Origin: Pseudoalteromonas lipolytica
GTDB lineage: Bacteria > Pseudomonadota > Gammaproteobacteria > Enterobacterales > Alteromonadaceae
Assembly: GCF_001306915.1 (NCBI RefSeq)
Contig: NZ_LJTC01000002.1
Span: forward strand, 258,108-322,107
Direction: 5' to 3'
DNA length: 64,000 nucleotides
Shown: piece by piece, positions 19,487 through 27,494 of the stretch
How positions within the stretch are numbered: position 1 is the stretch's first letter
How the letters are laid out: each line of letters opens with the position of its first letter
The notes under the pieces: model-generated
Told to the model about the DNA's origin: nothing
Seen by the model: the letters and a program-made list of their open reading frames with translations, nothing else
The model's database searches: none
Made by a program: the position numbers and the translations under genes

Positions 19487-20032
19487 TTATTCGCCTTCGA
19501 ATTCAACCAACTTTAAGATTTTGATGCCCATATCAGCAACTCGTTGCTCACCACCCAGCTCAGGTAAAGAAACAACAAATGCCGCATCAGTTGCGTTACC
19601 GCCAAGTTTAGCAACTAATTTTGCCGTTGCCTCGATTGTGCCACCTGTAGCCAGTAAGTCATCTACTAGTAACACTTTATCGCCAGGGACAATTGCGTCT
19701 GTATGAAGCTCAAGAATATCTTCACCATACTCTAATTGATAACTTTGTGAAATCACTTCGCGAGGAAGTTTGCCTGGTTTACGAACAGGAATGAATGGAA
19801 TACCTAGTGCGTAAGAAAGTGGTGCACCGAAGATAAAACCACGAGATTCAGTACCGATGATTTTTGTAAAACCTTGGTCTTTATATGCTGCAATAAAGCT
19901 GTCGATGGTTGCTTTAAATGCGTCAGCATTAGCCATTAAAGTAGTTACGTCGCGGAACATAATGCCCGGCTTTGGGTAATCAGCGATCGTTGCAATGCTC
20001 TGTTTGATGAGCGTTGAAGTTGCTTGAGTCAT
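19487..20032 (-). CDS. apt: Adenine phosphoribosyltransferase
   Basis: Salvages adenine to AMP using PRPP. The start is set at the ATG at 20032 ([16 protein letters not shown]), which matches the family N-terminus; an upstream TTG frame extension is unlikely. At 181 residues the length is normal. PRPP-binding loop [27 protein letters not shown] and [10 protein letters not shown] are all present. It heads the apt-dnaX-ybaB-recR order shared with enterics. Confidence 0.97.
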   Translation of the reverse strand: MTQATSTLIKQSIATIADYPKPGIMFRDVTTLMANADAFKATIDSFIAAYKDQGFTKIIGTESRGFIFGAPLSYALGIPFIPVRKPGKLPREVISQSYQLEYGEDILELHTDAIVPGDKVLLVDDLLATGGTIEATAKLVAKLGGNATDAAFVVSLPELGGEQRVADMGIKILKLVEFEGE

Positions 20033-20149
20033 AATTATACTGCTCAAAAAGTTTATCTAACAAAGCTCGAGAGTATAACATCACCTTAGTAGAAAGTCGG
20101 TAGCAAGTTTCGAAATTAATCACTTAACAAGAAATATAAGCTATAAAAA

Positions 20150-20168
20150 AGGCTGCATAATGCAGCCT
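20150..20168 (-). terminator. Hairpin terminator after the 40-residue membrane protein gene
   Basis: AGGCTGCA-TAA-TGCAGCCT with an A run at 20145-20150 (U run on the minus strand) lies 26 bases beyond the stop of the 20194-20316 frame, and separates it from apt. Confidence 0.82.
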
Positions 20169-20193
20169 ATTGTCTTTAATTTGCTTGCGCAGA

Positions 20194-20316
20194 TTAAGAT
20201 AAAGAAGTGATCCAACCAAGAATAGCGTTTAGACAGCCAATGCCACCGAATACAGCTAAAAACGCAATGAAATAAGTTGCATTGAACGGATCTTTAAAGT
20301 CTTTATCATTCGACAT
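20194..20316 (-). CDS. Small 40-residue single-pass membrane protein
   Basis: An ATG at 20316 preceded by AAAGGTAG opens a 40-codon frame with stop at 20194-20196. The sequence begins MSNDKDFKDPFNATYF, charged and polar, then runs into a single hydrophobic helix (IAFLAVFGGIGCLNAILGWI) and ends SLS. The ribosome site, the membrane-helix layout and a dedicated terminator 26 bases downstream together support a real gene despite its size. It lies 85 bases after the DUF2063 gene of the RiPP cluster, same strand, no terminator between, so it may be the last gene of that operon (inference). I do not recognise a family. Confidence 0.7.
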   Translation of the reverse strand: MSNDKDFKDPFNATYFIAFLAVFGGIGCLNAILGWITSLS

Positions 20317-20401
20317 AATTACTACCTTTATTTAAGCACGACAAAATAAGGCGCTCATAATAGTCGAACTAAATACATCAATAAAGACTTTTAGCTGATT
20401 T

Positions 20402-21160
20402 TTAAACCAAGGTATTAGAAACCACAATGCCACGTTCTGCCATTGCACTCAAGGTATTGAGGGCTCCCTGATACAGCTGCTCTTGGCTAAATTGAGGCGC
20501 ATGCTCTGCAACTGCTTGGCATACATCATTTAAATCGGCACCTGGCTGAGATTCTATGATATTAAGAAGTAATGCGGTCATCGCATTTGTCGATAAAAAT
20601 TGTACTTCGTCATCGCTATCACGATAAACCACAAAGTAACTGGGTTGTGCTGCCGGTTCACTTGGTTGATTATCTGCACTGATGGTATGAACAGGAAAAC
20701 TGTAACTCAAGTTACGGGCAAGTGAACTTAAGAATAATGCAGAGCTTGTCACTTGATGAGCCGATAAACTGACTTCTTCTGCCACCTCTTGAGCAACCGA
20801 TACATCAAGCTCAACCCATTCATAGTGCGCTAGCTCTAACATAAACGCGGGATCATCGCTTTGCACTTCATAGTCATTAGCAAGAAAAGCCAAAAACTCC
20901 CCTGCAATATCTAAAAAATAAGGTGATTTACAATCATGCTGACTAAAAAACTGTCTAACGAGGGCATGCCAAGCTTGCTCTGAATATAAACTTTTTAGTA
21001 CTGGATACGCAGAGCTAACAAAGCCATCCACATTATTAAAAAATAAGTCGCGGTAAATCGCCATCCGGCGCTCTTCAACATCGCTAGGCTTAGCATGTTG
21101 CTGGGGGTCGCGGATATGCGCCATAAACGCTTGCTGTACTTGAGTAAAATGTTCAGGCAC
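20402..21160 (-). CDS. DUF2063 RiPP maturation partner (BufC/HvfC-like)
   Basis: A 252-residue protein with the N-terminal DUF2063 domain (FMAHIRDPQ, RMAIYRDLFFNNVDGFVSSAYPVLK, FLDIAGEFLAFL), followed by a winged-helix-like C-terminal part. Proteins of this family pair with DUF692 enzymes and are thought to bind the precursor peptide. It starts at a GTG that overlaps the end of the DUF692 gene by 8 bases, so translation is coupled. No other ATG sits near the conserved N-terminus. Cytoplasmic; no signal or membrane segment seen. Confidence 0.87.
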   Translation of the reverse strand: MPEHFTQVQQAFMAHIRDPQQHAKPSDVEERRMAIYRDLFFNNVDGFVSSAYPVLKSLYSEQAWHALVRQFFSQHDCKSPYFLDIAGEFLAFLANDYEVQSDDPAFMLELAHYEWVELDVSVAQEVAEEVSLSAHQVTSSALFLSSLARNLSYSFPVHTISADNQPSEPAAQPSYFVVYRDSDDEVQFLSTNAMTALLLNIIESQPGADLNDVCQAVAEHAPQFSQEQLYQGALNTLSAMAERGIVVSNTLV

Positions 21161-22016
21161 TGTGTTTCACCCTTGCTTGGTTTTGCTTGCTCGCTGTTTG
21201 CTGCAGTGCTTCAATGGTTTTTAGCTCGGTTAACAACTCACTCATCGGCGGAATATTAAAATCACGCTCTAATAAGGTGGGAAATACGCCATGAACTTCA
21301 TAAGCTTTTTCAAGCAATTGCCAAACAGGATCGATAACTGGCGCACCATGGGTATCAACCAGTAGATCTTCAGCCTCAGTGTAATGGCCCGCAACATGCC
21401 CATAGGCAATCCGTTTTGTTGGTAATTCAGCTAGGAATTGCTCAGCGTTATAACCATGATTAATCGAATTAACGTAAATATTATTCACGTCGAGCAGCAG
21501 TTTACAATCAGCTTCTTCTAAAACAGCATTAGTAAATTCAAGTTCTGTCATTTGTTGCCCGGGGGCGCCATAGTAAGACACGTTTTCAATAGCAATTGGC
21601 TGTTCTAAAATATCTTGTACTTGCCTAATACGAGAAGCAACATGCTTAATAGCATCTTCAGTAAATGGTATAGGCATTAAATCGTACATATGTCCTTCGC
21701 CCGAGCAGTAACTTAAGTGCTCGCTGAATAAACGAATATTATGCTCTTTGAAGAAGGTTTTAAGCGATTGCACAAATTCAATATCAAGCGCTGCTGGTGA
21801 GCCAATCGATAACGATAAACCATGGCAAACAAAGGCATGTTGTTCGGTAAGCTGTTTAAATTGTTTACCAAAACGCCCCCCAAGCTTTAGCCAGTTTTCA
21901 GGTGCAACTTCTAAAAACTCAATAGGTTTAGGAACATCAATGAGCATTTCATCAAGCATTTCTCGGCGCAAACCTAAGCCAATCAGCCCAAAATCAGCTA
22001 CTGATTCATCTAACAT
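21153..22016 (-). CDS. DUF692 multinuclear non-heme iron enzyme (MNIO; BufB/HvfB-like)
   Basis: DUF692 enzymes use a cluster of iron ions in a TIM barrel to oxidise Cys in ribosomal peptides, for example to oxazolone/thioamide groups. The 287-residue protein retains likely ligand positions: His65 (VCHGLSLS), Glu99/His100 (FSEHLSYC), Glu144/Asn145 (IENVSYYG), Asp176/Asn178 (LLLDVNNIY), His187, His207/His211 (YGHVAGH), and Asp221/His223 (VDTHG). A textbook AGGAGG lies five bases before the ATG. It follows the EGKCG precursor gene after a hairpin and overlaps the DUF2063 gene. Substrate assignment is by context. Confidence 0.92.
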   Translation of the reverse strand: MLDESVADFGLIGLGLRREMLDEMLIDVPKPIEFLEVAPENWLKLGGRFGKQFKQLTEQHAFVCHGLSLSIGSPAALDIEFVQSLKTFFKEHNIRLFSEHLSYCSGEGHMYDLMPIPFTEDAIKHVASRIRQVQDILEQPIAIENVSYYGAPGQQMTELEFTNAVLEEADCKLLLDVNNIYVNSINHGYNAEQFLAELPTKRIAYGHVAGHYTEAEDLLVDTHGAPVIDPVWQLLEKAYEVHGVFPTLLERDFNIPPMSELLTELKTIEALQQTASKQNQARVKHSA

Positions 22017-22030
22017 ACTACCTCCTACTA

Positions 22031-22053
22031 AAAAGGGCCTTTACGGCCCTTTT
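22031..22053 (-). terminator. Hairpin (attenuator or partial terminator) between precursor and MNIO genes
   Basis: AAAAGGGCC-TTTAC-GGCCCTTTT (nine-base arms) sits 18 bases past the precursor stop and 14 before the MNIO start. The minus-strand 3' side gives only TTTTTAG before the AGGAGG. It may let through a fraction of transcripts and so set a high precursor-to-enzyme ratio. Confidence 0.7.
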
Positions 22054-22070
22054 AAAAGCTAAATGAGCGC

Positions 22071-22574
22071 TTAGTGATTAGAACCACATTTACCTTCGCC
22101 ACACTTACCTTCTTTAGCTTTCTTTTTGTCTGCGCCACATTTACCTTCGCCGCACTTACCTTCGCCGCACTTACCTTCTTTGGCTGCTTTTTTGTCTGCG
22201 CCGCATTTACCTTCGCCACACTTACCTTCTTTGGCTGCTTTTTTGTCTGCGCCGCATTTACCTTCGCCACACTTACCTTCTTTGGCTGCTTTTTTATCGC
22301 CGCCGCATTTACCTTCGCCGCACTTGCCTTCTTTGGCTGCTTTTTTGTCGCCGCCGCACTTACCTTCACCGCACTTGCCTTCTTTTTCAGCTTTTTTATC
22401 GCCGCCACATTTACCTTCACCGCATTTACCTTCTGCGGCATCTAGTTGATAGCCTGCTTGCATTTGCTGAAATTCAAATGGGTTTGCACTCGCATCAGTT
22501 GCTACAAAACTTGACGCACCTACTACAACCGCACCTAATGTTAATGCAATTGAATTTTTCTTAACTGTGTTCAT
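22071..22574 (-). CDS. Cys-rich RiPP precursor with 15 EGKCG motifs (bufferin/HvfA-like)
   Basis: A 167-residue exported precursor peptide. Residues 1-30 are a Sec signal (KKNSIALTLGAVVVGASSF, cleavage likely after ASA); then NPFEFQQMQAGYQLDAA leads into the repeat region. EGKCG occurs 15 times, mostly as EGKCGEGKCG pairs joined by a basic spacer such as GDKKAAK, a 17-residue (51-base) unit; one unit has three motifs. All 15 Cys are inside motifs and none is in the leader. Such peptides are modified by DUF692/DUF2063 pairs, which follow directly, and are linked to copper binding or stress in the periplasm. Copper as ligand here is inferred from the family. AGAGAG precedes the ATG. Confidence 0.93.
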   Translation of the reverse strand: MNTVKKNSIALTLGAVVVGASSFVATDASANPFEFQQMQAGYQLDAAEGKCGEGKCGGDKKAEKEGKCGEGKCGGDKKAAKEGKCGEGKCGGDKKAAKEGKCGEGKCGADKKAAKEGKCGEGKCGADKKAAKEGKCGEGKCGEGKCGADKKKAKEGKCGEGKCGSNH

Positions 22575-22747
22575 TCGATGACTCTCTTTTTTATAAAGGG
22601 TTATTAAACAAGACCCGAGAACTAAAAATTACTTTCAAAATTTTTATAATTATTTTCTGAAAGTGCTAAGAATGCAAATTACGATTTATAAAACAATCCA
22701 GAAAAGCTAGAATACGCGTCCTAATTTTTGATGAGTTAACAGGTATC

Positions 22748-23725
22748 ATGCGACTAGTTTTAGCACCGATGGAAGGCGTTGTGGATTTTAAAATGCGACA
22801 ACTCTTAACTGATTTAGGTGGATTTGATTTATGCGTAACAGAGTTTGTTCGTGTCGTTGAAGACACACTGCCCGAACGCGTGTTTCATCGCTATTGTCCT
22901 GAGCTAAAAACAGGTGGCTATACCCGTGCAGGTACGCCAGTGCGTATTCAGTTGCTAGGTCAAGTTGCTCATGCTTTGGCAGCAAATGCCGTCAAAGCAA
23001 TACGCCTAGGCTCCCATGGCATTGACTTAAATTTTGGTTGCCCAGCTAAAACAGTGAACAAAAGTAAAGGTGGTGCGGTACTGTTAAAAGACCCTGAGCA
23101 CATGTACGAAATTATTAAAGCCGTACGTGATGCTGTTGATCCTTGCCATGAAGTTAGTGCCAAAATTAGGCTTGGTTTTGATGATGATAGTAATAGCCAA
23201 GAAATTGTTGATGCTGTTGTTAGCGCGGGTGCTTCAAGTCTTGCTATTCATGCCAGAACTAAAAGAGATGGTTACAACCCTCCGGCATACTGGGAAAAAA
23301 TCCCCCCGTTAATCAAAGATAAAAATATTTCGGTCGTTGCTAATGGCGAAATTTGGCAAGTTGAAGATGCCATGCTTTGTCAAAAGCGCAGTCATTGCCA
23401 AGATTTAATGCTTGGTCGTGGTGCATTAGCGATGCCTGATTTAGCAAAACAAATAAAATCTCATGCAGAAAAAGAGCATTACATTCCGATGTTATGGGAG
23501 CATGTGATATACCACATTATTCATTCATCTATGCACCAAGACGAGAGCAAATGTGAAAAGTATTTTGCTTCTCGTACTAAGCAATGGCTCGGCTATTTAA
23601 AACGCCAATATCCTCAAGCTAACGCACTTTTTGATGAGATCCGCCGCCTAAAAGCCAAAGACGAAGTTGCAGATGTACTAAGAAAGTACGCGAAAGCGCC
23701 GAGTATTGATACAAATCATAATTAG
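22748..23725 (+). CDS. dusC: tRNA-dihydrouridine(16) synthase DusC
   Basis: Flavoenzyme that reduces uridine 16 in the tRNA D-loop. The N-terminal LAPMEGVVDFKMRQLLTDLGG with TEFVRVVE identifies the DusC rather than the DusA/B branch. FMN-binding and catalytic context is LNFGCPAKTVNKSKGGAVLL (catalytic Cys) and NGEIWQVEDA; the C-terminal helical tRNA-binding region is present. At 325 residues it is slightly longer than E. coli DusC (315). AGGT lies just before the ATG. Likely monocistronic or joined to the DksA-like gene 51 bases on. Confidence 0.95.
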   Translation: MRLVLAPMEGVVDFKMRQLLTDLGGFDLCVTEFVRVVEDTLPERVFHRYCPELKTGGYTRAGTPVRIQLLGQVAHALAANAVKAIRLGSHGIDLNFGCPAKTVNKSKGGAVLLKDPEHMYEIIKAVRDAVDPCHEVSAKIRLGFDDDSNSQEIVDAVVSAGASSLAIHARTKRDGYNPPAYWEKIPPLIKDKNISVVANGEIWQVEDAMLCQKRSHCQDLMLGRGALAMPDLAKQIKSHAEKEHYIPMLWEHVIYHIIHSSMHQDESKCEKYFASRTKQWLGYLKRQYPQANALFDEIRRLKAKDEVADVLRKYAKAPSIDTNHN

Positions 23726-23776
23726 CAAATCGATTTTGTTTGATAATACCAGTATTGCCCACTTGGAAGAAAAGCG

Positions 23777-24112
23777 ATGAACAATACTGAAATTCAAACA
23801 AAGTTATCTGCGGAACTTGCGCAGGTTCGACAACGTTTACTGGATATGCTGGCTAATTCTGATCAAGCCTATCATCAGCAACTGCTATCGCAACTCAAGG
23901 ATCATCCCCCTTCAGACTGGTTAGAGCTGACAGCAAATAATCTCGGTTCTGAGTATCAAATATTGATTGCTCGAATAGAAAAGTTAGAAGCAGCACTATG
24001 CCAAATCGATATTGGGCAGTATGGCTATTGCTGTGATTGTGAAGAAAAAATTGATGACGAACGTTTACTTGCAGATCCTGCAAGCCAACGCTGTCGGCGA
24101 TGCGCTCCATAG
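23777..24112 (+). CDS. DksA/TraR-like C4 zinc-finger protein
   Basis: A 111-residue protein with an N-terminal coiled-coil region (about residues 5-75) and a C-terminal four-Cys zinc finger, C85-x2-C88 and C106-x2-C109 (YCCDCEEKIDDERLLADPASQ region). This is the DksA/TraR layout, in which the coiled coil enters the RNA polymerase secondary channel. It is shorter than DksA (151 residues), and the tip (around KDHPPSDWLE) lacks the clear DxxDxA of DksA, so the effect on transcription may differ. GGAAGAAAA precedes the ATG. Confidence 0.87.
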   Translation: MNNTEIQTKLSAELAQVRQRLLDMLANSDQAYHQQLLSQLKDHPPSDWLELTANNLGSEYQILIARIEKLEAALCQIDIGQYGYCCDCEEKIDDERLLADPASQRCRRCAP

Positions 24113-24126
24113 AGCGCAGCGCTGTA

Positions 24127-25131
24127 CTAATTTATAAAAATAAAGCTCATCGCAGGATAAAGCACGATATCCTCAATTAACCAATCAGCTTGTTGCTGAT
24201 TTACCCCTAGACGCTTCATCAAACTAACACGTGCTTGCTGTTCACTCCATGTGTGATAATGAATTCCTAAGTCGGTTTCCATCATAACTTGCCAGAAGTA
24301 TTGCTCATCTTTTGTTAATTTACGCTTACTTTTGAGCGGGTCGAGATAATCAAGCTGCCAATCAAGACCTGTGTGCTGATGACTTTCTACAAAATAGTTC
24401 ATTACTAATGGTTTAGCGTGAGAGTCTGATACAGGTAATACAAAATCTGCATTCTGCGATTGCTTTAACGAAGCCTGGATTTCACTTAACCAAGTTAAAG
24501 GCGGCTTAGTCTCACCACTAAAGTAATTAAGTTTACTTTGATACCAATCTTTACCATTTGCCAAACCGACTAAACCAAGTTTTGTACGCGGTTTATATTG
24601 AGTTAAATATTGATTAAGTTTGTTTAGTGCTGCTTGTACACTGTCATCGCTATTATCAAGGTGCGATTTGACCATATTATGTAAAAGCGTTAATTCGATT
24701 TTATTTAATTTCAGATTGCTTTGCTCAGCTGCAATTAGCTGCGTTTCAACTAACTCTAGCCAGTTAGCTAATTCATTTACTGAATAGTCATCTACTAAAC
24801 GAGCTTGGTTAATAACATCACGTTGTACAGGCCACACAAAGTAACGTTCGGGATAACGCTCAGCAATAATTAAATAGTTCAATTGCGCCTGTTGTGACAC
24901 ATCTAACGTCGTCGTTTTTAGTCCTTGATAAGCTTGATGACGTGCTTGCAAATAACTTTCTGAGAAAGGCCAGCTAGCAGCTTCACTTTGCTGTTCTTGA
25001 GTCGATAATAAATTATTAATAGTTTGCAGCGCTTGCTGCCCTTCACTAAATGTTTTGAAACCTGATGTTTGCTCAGAGCAAGCTATCAGCATCACACTTG
25101 CGACAACTAATAATACGATCTGTCTTAGCAT
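24127..25131 (-). CDS. Predicted lipoprotein (possibly DUF3080 family)
   Basis: A 334-residue protein that starts with a lipoprotein signal: LRQIVLLVVASVMLIAC, lipobox LIAC at about residues 15-18, then SEQTSGFKTF. The mature part is alpha-helical and rich in Gln and Leu, ending with FIFIN. It resembles, from memory only, the DUF3080 lipoprotein family of Vibrio and relatives. No enzymatic motif seen. It is convergent with the DksA-like gene with only 14 bases between, and separated from the TPR gene by a terminator at 25144-25169. Envelope localisation is inferred from the lipobox. Confidence 0.7.
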   Translation of the reverse strand: MLRQIVLLVVASVMLIACSEQTSGFKTFSEGQQALQTINNLLSTQEQQSEAASWPFSESYLQARHQAYQGLKTTTLDVSQQAQLNYLIIAERYPERYFVWPVQRDVINQARLVDDYSVNELANWLELVETQLIAAEQSNLKLNKIELTLLHNMVKSHLDNSDDSVQAALNKLNQYLTQYKPRTKLGLVGLANGKDWYQSKLNYFSGETKPPLTWLSEIQASLKQSQNADFVLPVSDSHAKPLVMNYFVESHQHTGLDWQLDYLDPLKSKRKLTKDEQYFWQVMMETDLGIHYHTWSEQQARVSLMKRLGVNQQQADWLIEDIVLYPAMSFIFIN

Positions 25132-25143
25132 TTTAAAATTCCA

Positions 25144-25169
25144 TAAAAAAAGCCCCAGAGGGGCTTTTT
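25144..25169 (-). terminator. Terminator of the TonB2 operon
   Basis: AGCCCC-AGA-GGGGCT (25151-25165) with an A run before it lies 19 bases after the stop of the TPR gene, on the minus strand. Confidence 0.85.
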
Positions 25170-25187
25170 AATTTAAAACAACATCAA

Positions 25188-26447
25188 TTAGATTTTTACA
25201 CCGTTACGAGCGGCTTTATCTTTGATGAAGGTCGACCAGCTCTTCGCAAACTTGCGAGTGCGCGGATCGTCCATTGCTTTAGTGATAGCGTTATAAGCTT
25301 GCTTATACTTCTCTTGGTAGTAATAAGCTTCAGCTAAATCAGAGTAAATAGTTCCTTTTTTGTCAGAACCTAACTCTATTGCCTTGTTCAAACGAACAAC
25401 GGCTGCACTATAATTTTGCGATTGTAAAAGTAATGAACCCGCTTTGCGGTAAAGCTCAGCATCATCATCAAATTTAGCCGCTTCTTCATAGTATTTAGCT
25501 GCTTTTTCAATATCTTTAGAACGGTGGTAGTTAGATGCCACTGCACTGATATTTTGCTTGTTACGCTTAACTTTTTCTTCGTTGATTGCCTTTTCAAGCA
25601 CAACTGCTGCTTTGTAAGGGATATCATTTAACGAATAAAAGTTAGAAAGTACTTTGTATTCAACTTCGTTTTCAAAATAGCCATTTTTATAGGCAACTTC
25701 CATGGTCGCTAGACCTTTCTTGAAGTCTTCGGTTTGAAGGTAGTATTTACCTAAACCAACCCAGGCTTTTTTGTCTTCAGGCCAAACACGAACAATTTCT
25801 TCAGCAACACCTACCATATTTTTGTACTGTTTAAGTTCAAAATAGGCAGCTAGCTTTAATTGGTAAGCAGCCTTTGCAGGTTCTTTTGCCAATTCAATTG
25901 CTTTGTTTGCAGCAGGAAGTACGTCTTTGAAAAGTTTTAACTCGTAGTTTGCTTGCGCAATACGTGTATAAACCTTGTCGTCTTCCTCACCTGTGAAGTC
26001 CATCCAAGCTGCATAAGCTTCTTTCGCTTTTGCATATTGCTCAGTACCCGCGTACATATCACCTAGAAGTTTTAAGCCTTGCTCTTGGTCAGCAAAATTT
26101 AAAACGTCAGGCTGAACTGCAGCTGCGATATGCTTGATAGCCAATTGATACTGCTCTTTTTGAGCGTACATTTGACCTAAGTAACGATCGACTGTTGCCT
26201 TATCAAATTCATCCGAAGGATCGATTTCTTTAAGTAACGCAATCGCTTCATCAAGCTTCTCTTCATTGTACAAATCAAACGCTTTAATAACTTTTTTACC
26301 AACGCGCTCGCCCATTACTTTAGTTTTTGCTTTTTTACGCGCTTCAATCTTCGCGTAATCTGGCGCTGCTAAAGCAGGTGCAGTAAAAGCTACACCTGAT
26401 AGAGACATAAGAAGCGCAAGTGCAGTTACTTTAGATAAATTTCTCAT
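25188..26447 (-). CDS. TPR-repeat protein of the TonB2 system
   Basis: A 419-residue exported protein: signal peptide at residues 1-27 (LLMSLSGVAFTAPALAA), then about nine to ten tetratricopeptide-like units (for example DRYLGQMYAQKEQYQLAIKH and RKAGSLLLQSQNYSAAVVRL). Such TPR proteins close DUF3450-ExbB-ExbD-TonB clusters in Vibrio, Shewanella and Pseudoalteromonas. It probably serves as a periplasmic scaffold, role unproven. A very strong AAGGAGGCGAGTA ribosome site precedes the ATG, 11 bases downstream of the tonB2 stop. Confidence 0.9.
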   Translation of the reverse strand: MRNLSKVTALALLMSLSGVAFTAPALAAPDYAKIEARKKAKTKVMGERVGKKVIKAFDLYNEEKLDEAIALLKEIDPSDEFDKATVDRYLGQMYAQKEQYQLAIKHIAAAVQPDVLNFADQEQGLKLLGDMYAGTEQYAKAKEAYAAWMDFTGEEDDKVYTRIAQANYELKLFKDVLPAANKAIELAKEPAKAAYQLKLAAYFELKQYKNMVGVAEEIVRVWPEDKKAWVGLGKYYLQTEDFKKGLATMEVAYKNGYFENEVEYKVLSNFYSLNDIPYKAAVVLEKAINEEKVKRNKQNISAVASNYHRSKDIEKAAKYYEEAAKFDDDAELYRKAGSLLLQSQNYSAAVVRLNKAIELGSDKKGTIYSDLAEAYYYQEKYKQAYNAITKAMDDPRTRKFAKSWSTFIKDKAARNGVKI

Positions 26448-26458
26448 TACTCGCCTCC

Positions 26459-27076
26459 TTAGTTACCTTGGTTAAGTTTAAAGTCTAGTTGTACTTGAAG
26501 ACCAAATTGCTTCTGTGGTTTGCCGTCAATGATTTTCGGACGGTACTTCCACTTACGTAGCGCACGTTTAGCTTCGCGGTCGAAGATACGTTTAGGATCG
26601 GCGTCGATCACTTCAACATCTTCTACACCACCCACTTCATTGATAGTGAATGAAAGTTGTACCCAACCTTCTTTACCATCACGCGCTGCTTGCGTAGGGT
26701 ATTTTGGTTCAATACGAACGATAGGTGTCGCGTCACCATCACGTCCAAATGCACCTGGACCACTTAGGCCACCAGCTGTGCTACCCACATCGATGCTTGG
26801 CATATTAAATGACAAACCACCAGTGTTAGGGTTGCTGTTTTCCGGCTGAGGCGGCTGCGGCTTAGGCGGCTGCTTTGGCGGTGGCGGAGGCGGAGGCGGA
26901 ACACGCTTCCTCTCCTGCACCTTAGATTCAGGCGGATTCGTCATAATTTCGACTACGATCTGTTCTTTTTGTTCAGTCGCACGGTCAGCTCCACCGGAGA
27001 TGAGGTACGCCATGAAGTAGAACAAGCCGAAAGTAACTGCCCCACCTGCAATCAGTGAAAACAGAAAACGAATCAT
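26459..27076 (-). CDS. tonB2: TonB family energy-transducing protein
   Basis: Transmits proton-motive energy to outer-membrane receptors. The 205-residue protein has one N-terminal membrane helix (FLFSLIAGGAVTFGLFYFMAYL), a Pro-rich spanning region including eight consecutive Pro around residue 61, and a C-terminal TonB domain (IEPKYPTQAARDGKEGWVQL, DREAKRALRKWKYRP). It is of the shorter TonB2 type. Its ATG overlaps the exbD stop (TAATG), so the two are coupled, and GGAGATCAGTA provides the ribosome site. Confidence 0.95.
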   Translation of the reverse strand: MIRFLFSLIAGGAVTFGLFYFMAYLISGGADRATEQKEQIVVEIMTNPPESKVQERKRVPPPPPPPPKQPPKPQPPQPENSNPNTGGLSFNMPSIDVGSTAGGLSGPGAFGRDGDATPIVRIEPKYPTQAARDGKEGWVQLSFTINEVGGVEDVEVIDADPKRIFDREAKRALRKWKYRPKIIDGKPQKQFGLQVQLDFKLNQGN

Positions 27077-27480
27077 TACTGATCTCCAGCTATTGAAATT
27101 TTAAGGTTATCACCCGTCGCTTTGATCTGGTCCATAACTTTAACTACTACGCCGTGTTTTGCTTCTTTATCAGCTTGCAAAATTACAACTTCAGTAGGTT
27201 GTTCTGCTAATAAACTTTCAAGTTTAGCTGATACACGCTCAACGTCTACTTGTTGTTTATCAATCCAGATCGCACCGTCAGCGCGGATAGCAACAAAAAT
27301 GTTTGCATTTTTTTGCTTCGTAGCTGCAGCTGCTTTAGGTTTATTGACTTCGATACCAGCCTCTTTAACGAACGATGTAGTTACGATAAAGAAAATAAGC
27401 ATGATAAATACGATGTCAAGCATTGGCGTCATGTCAACCGCTGCTTCTTCTTCTTCACGAAAACGTTGTTTACGTGCCAT
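27076..27480 (-). CDS. exbD2: ExbD/TolR family biopolymer transport protein
   Basis: Inner-membrane protein of 134 residues with one helix. The proton-channel Asp lies in DMTPMLDIVFIMLIFFIVTTSF; the rest is a periplasmic domain with FVAIRADGAIWIDKQQV and VILQADKEAKHGVVVKVMD, as in ExbD. It works with ExbB to power TonB. The ATG has GAGAGAG upstream, and 14 bases separate it from exbB2. Confidence 0.96.
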   Translation of the reverse strand: MARKQRFREEEEAAVDMTPMLDIVFIMLIFFIVTTSFVKEAGIEVNKPKAAAATKQKNANIFVAIRADGAIWIDKQQVDVERVSAKLESLLAEQPTEVVILQADKEAKHGVVVKVMDQIKATGDNLKISIAGDQ

Positions 27481-27494
27481 ATTTAATTCTCTCT

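Noticed and set aside
22074..22449. Long open frames on the plus strand and in another minus frame across the EGKCG gene
   Set aside because: They are by-products of the 51-bp repeat structure; they have no ribosome site and give low-complexity Phe/Thr, Leu/Pro/Ser or Lys/Ala/Val strings.
24113..24126. AGCGC-A-GCGCT repeat between the DksA-like and lipoprotein genes as a terminator
   Set aside because: Stem of five pairs with a one-base loop and no T run on either strand.
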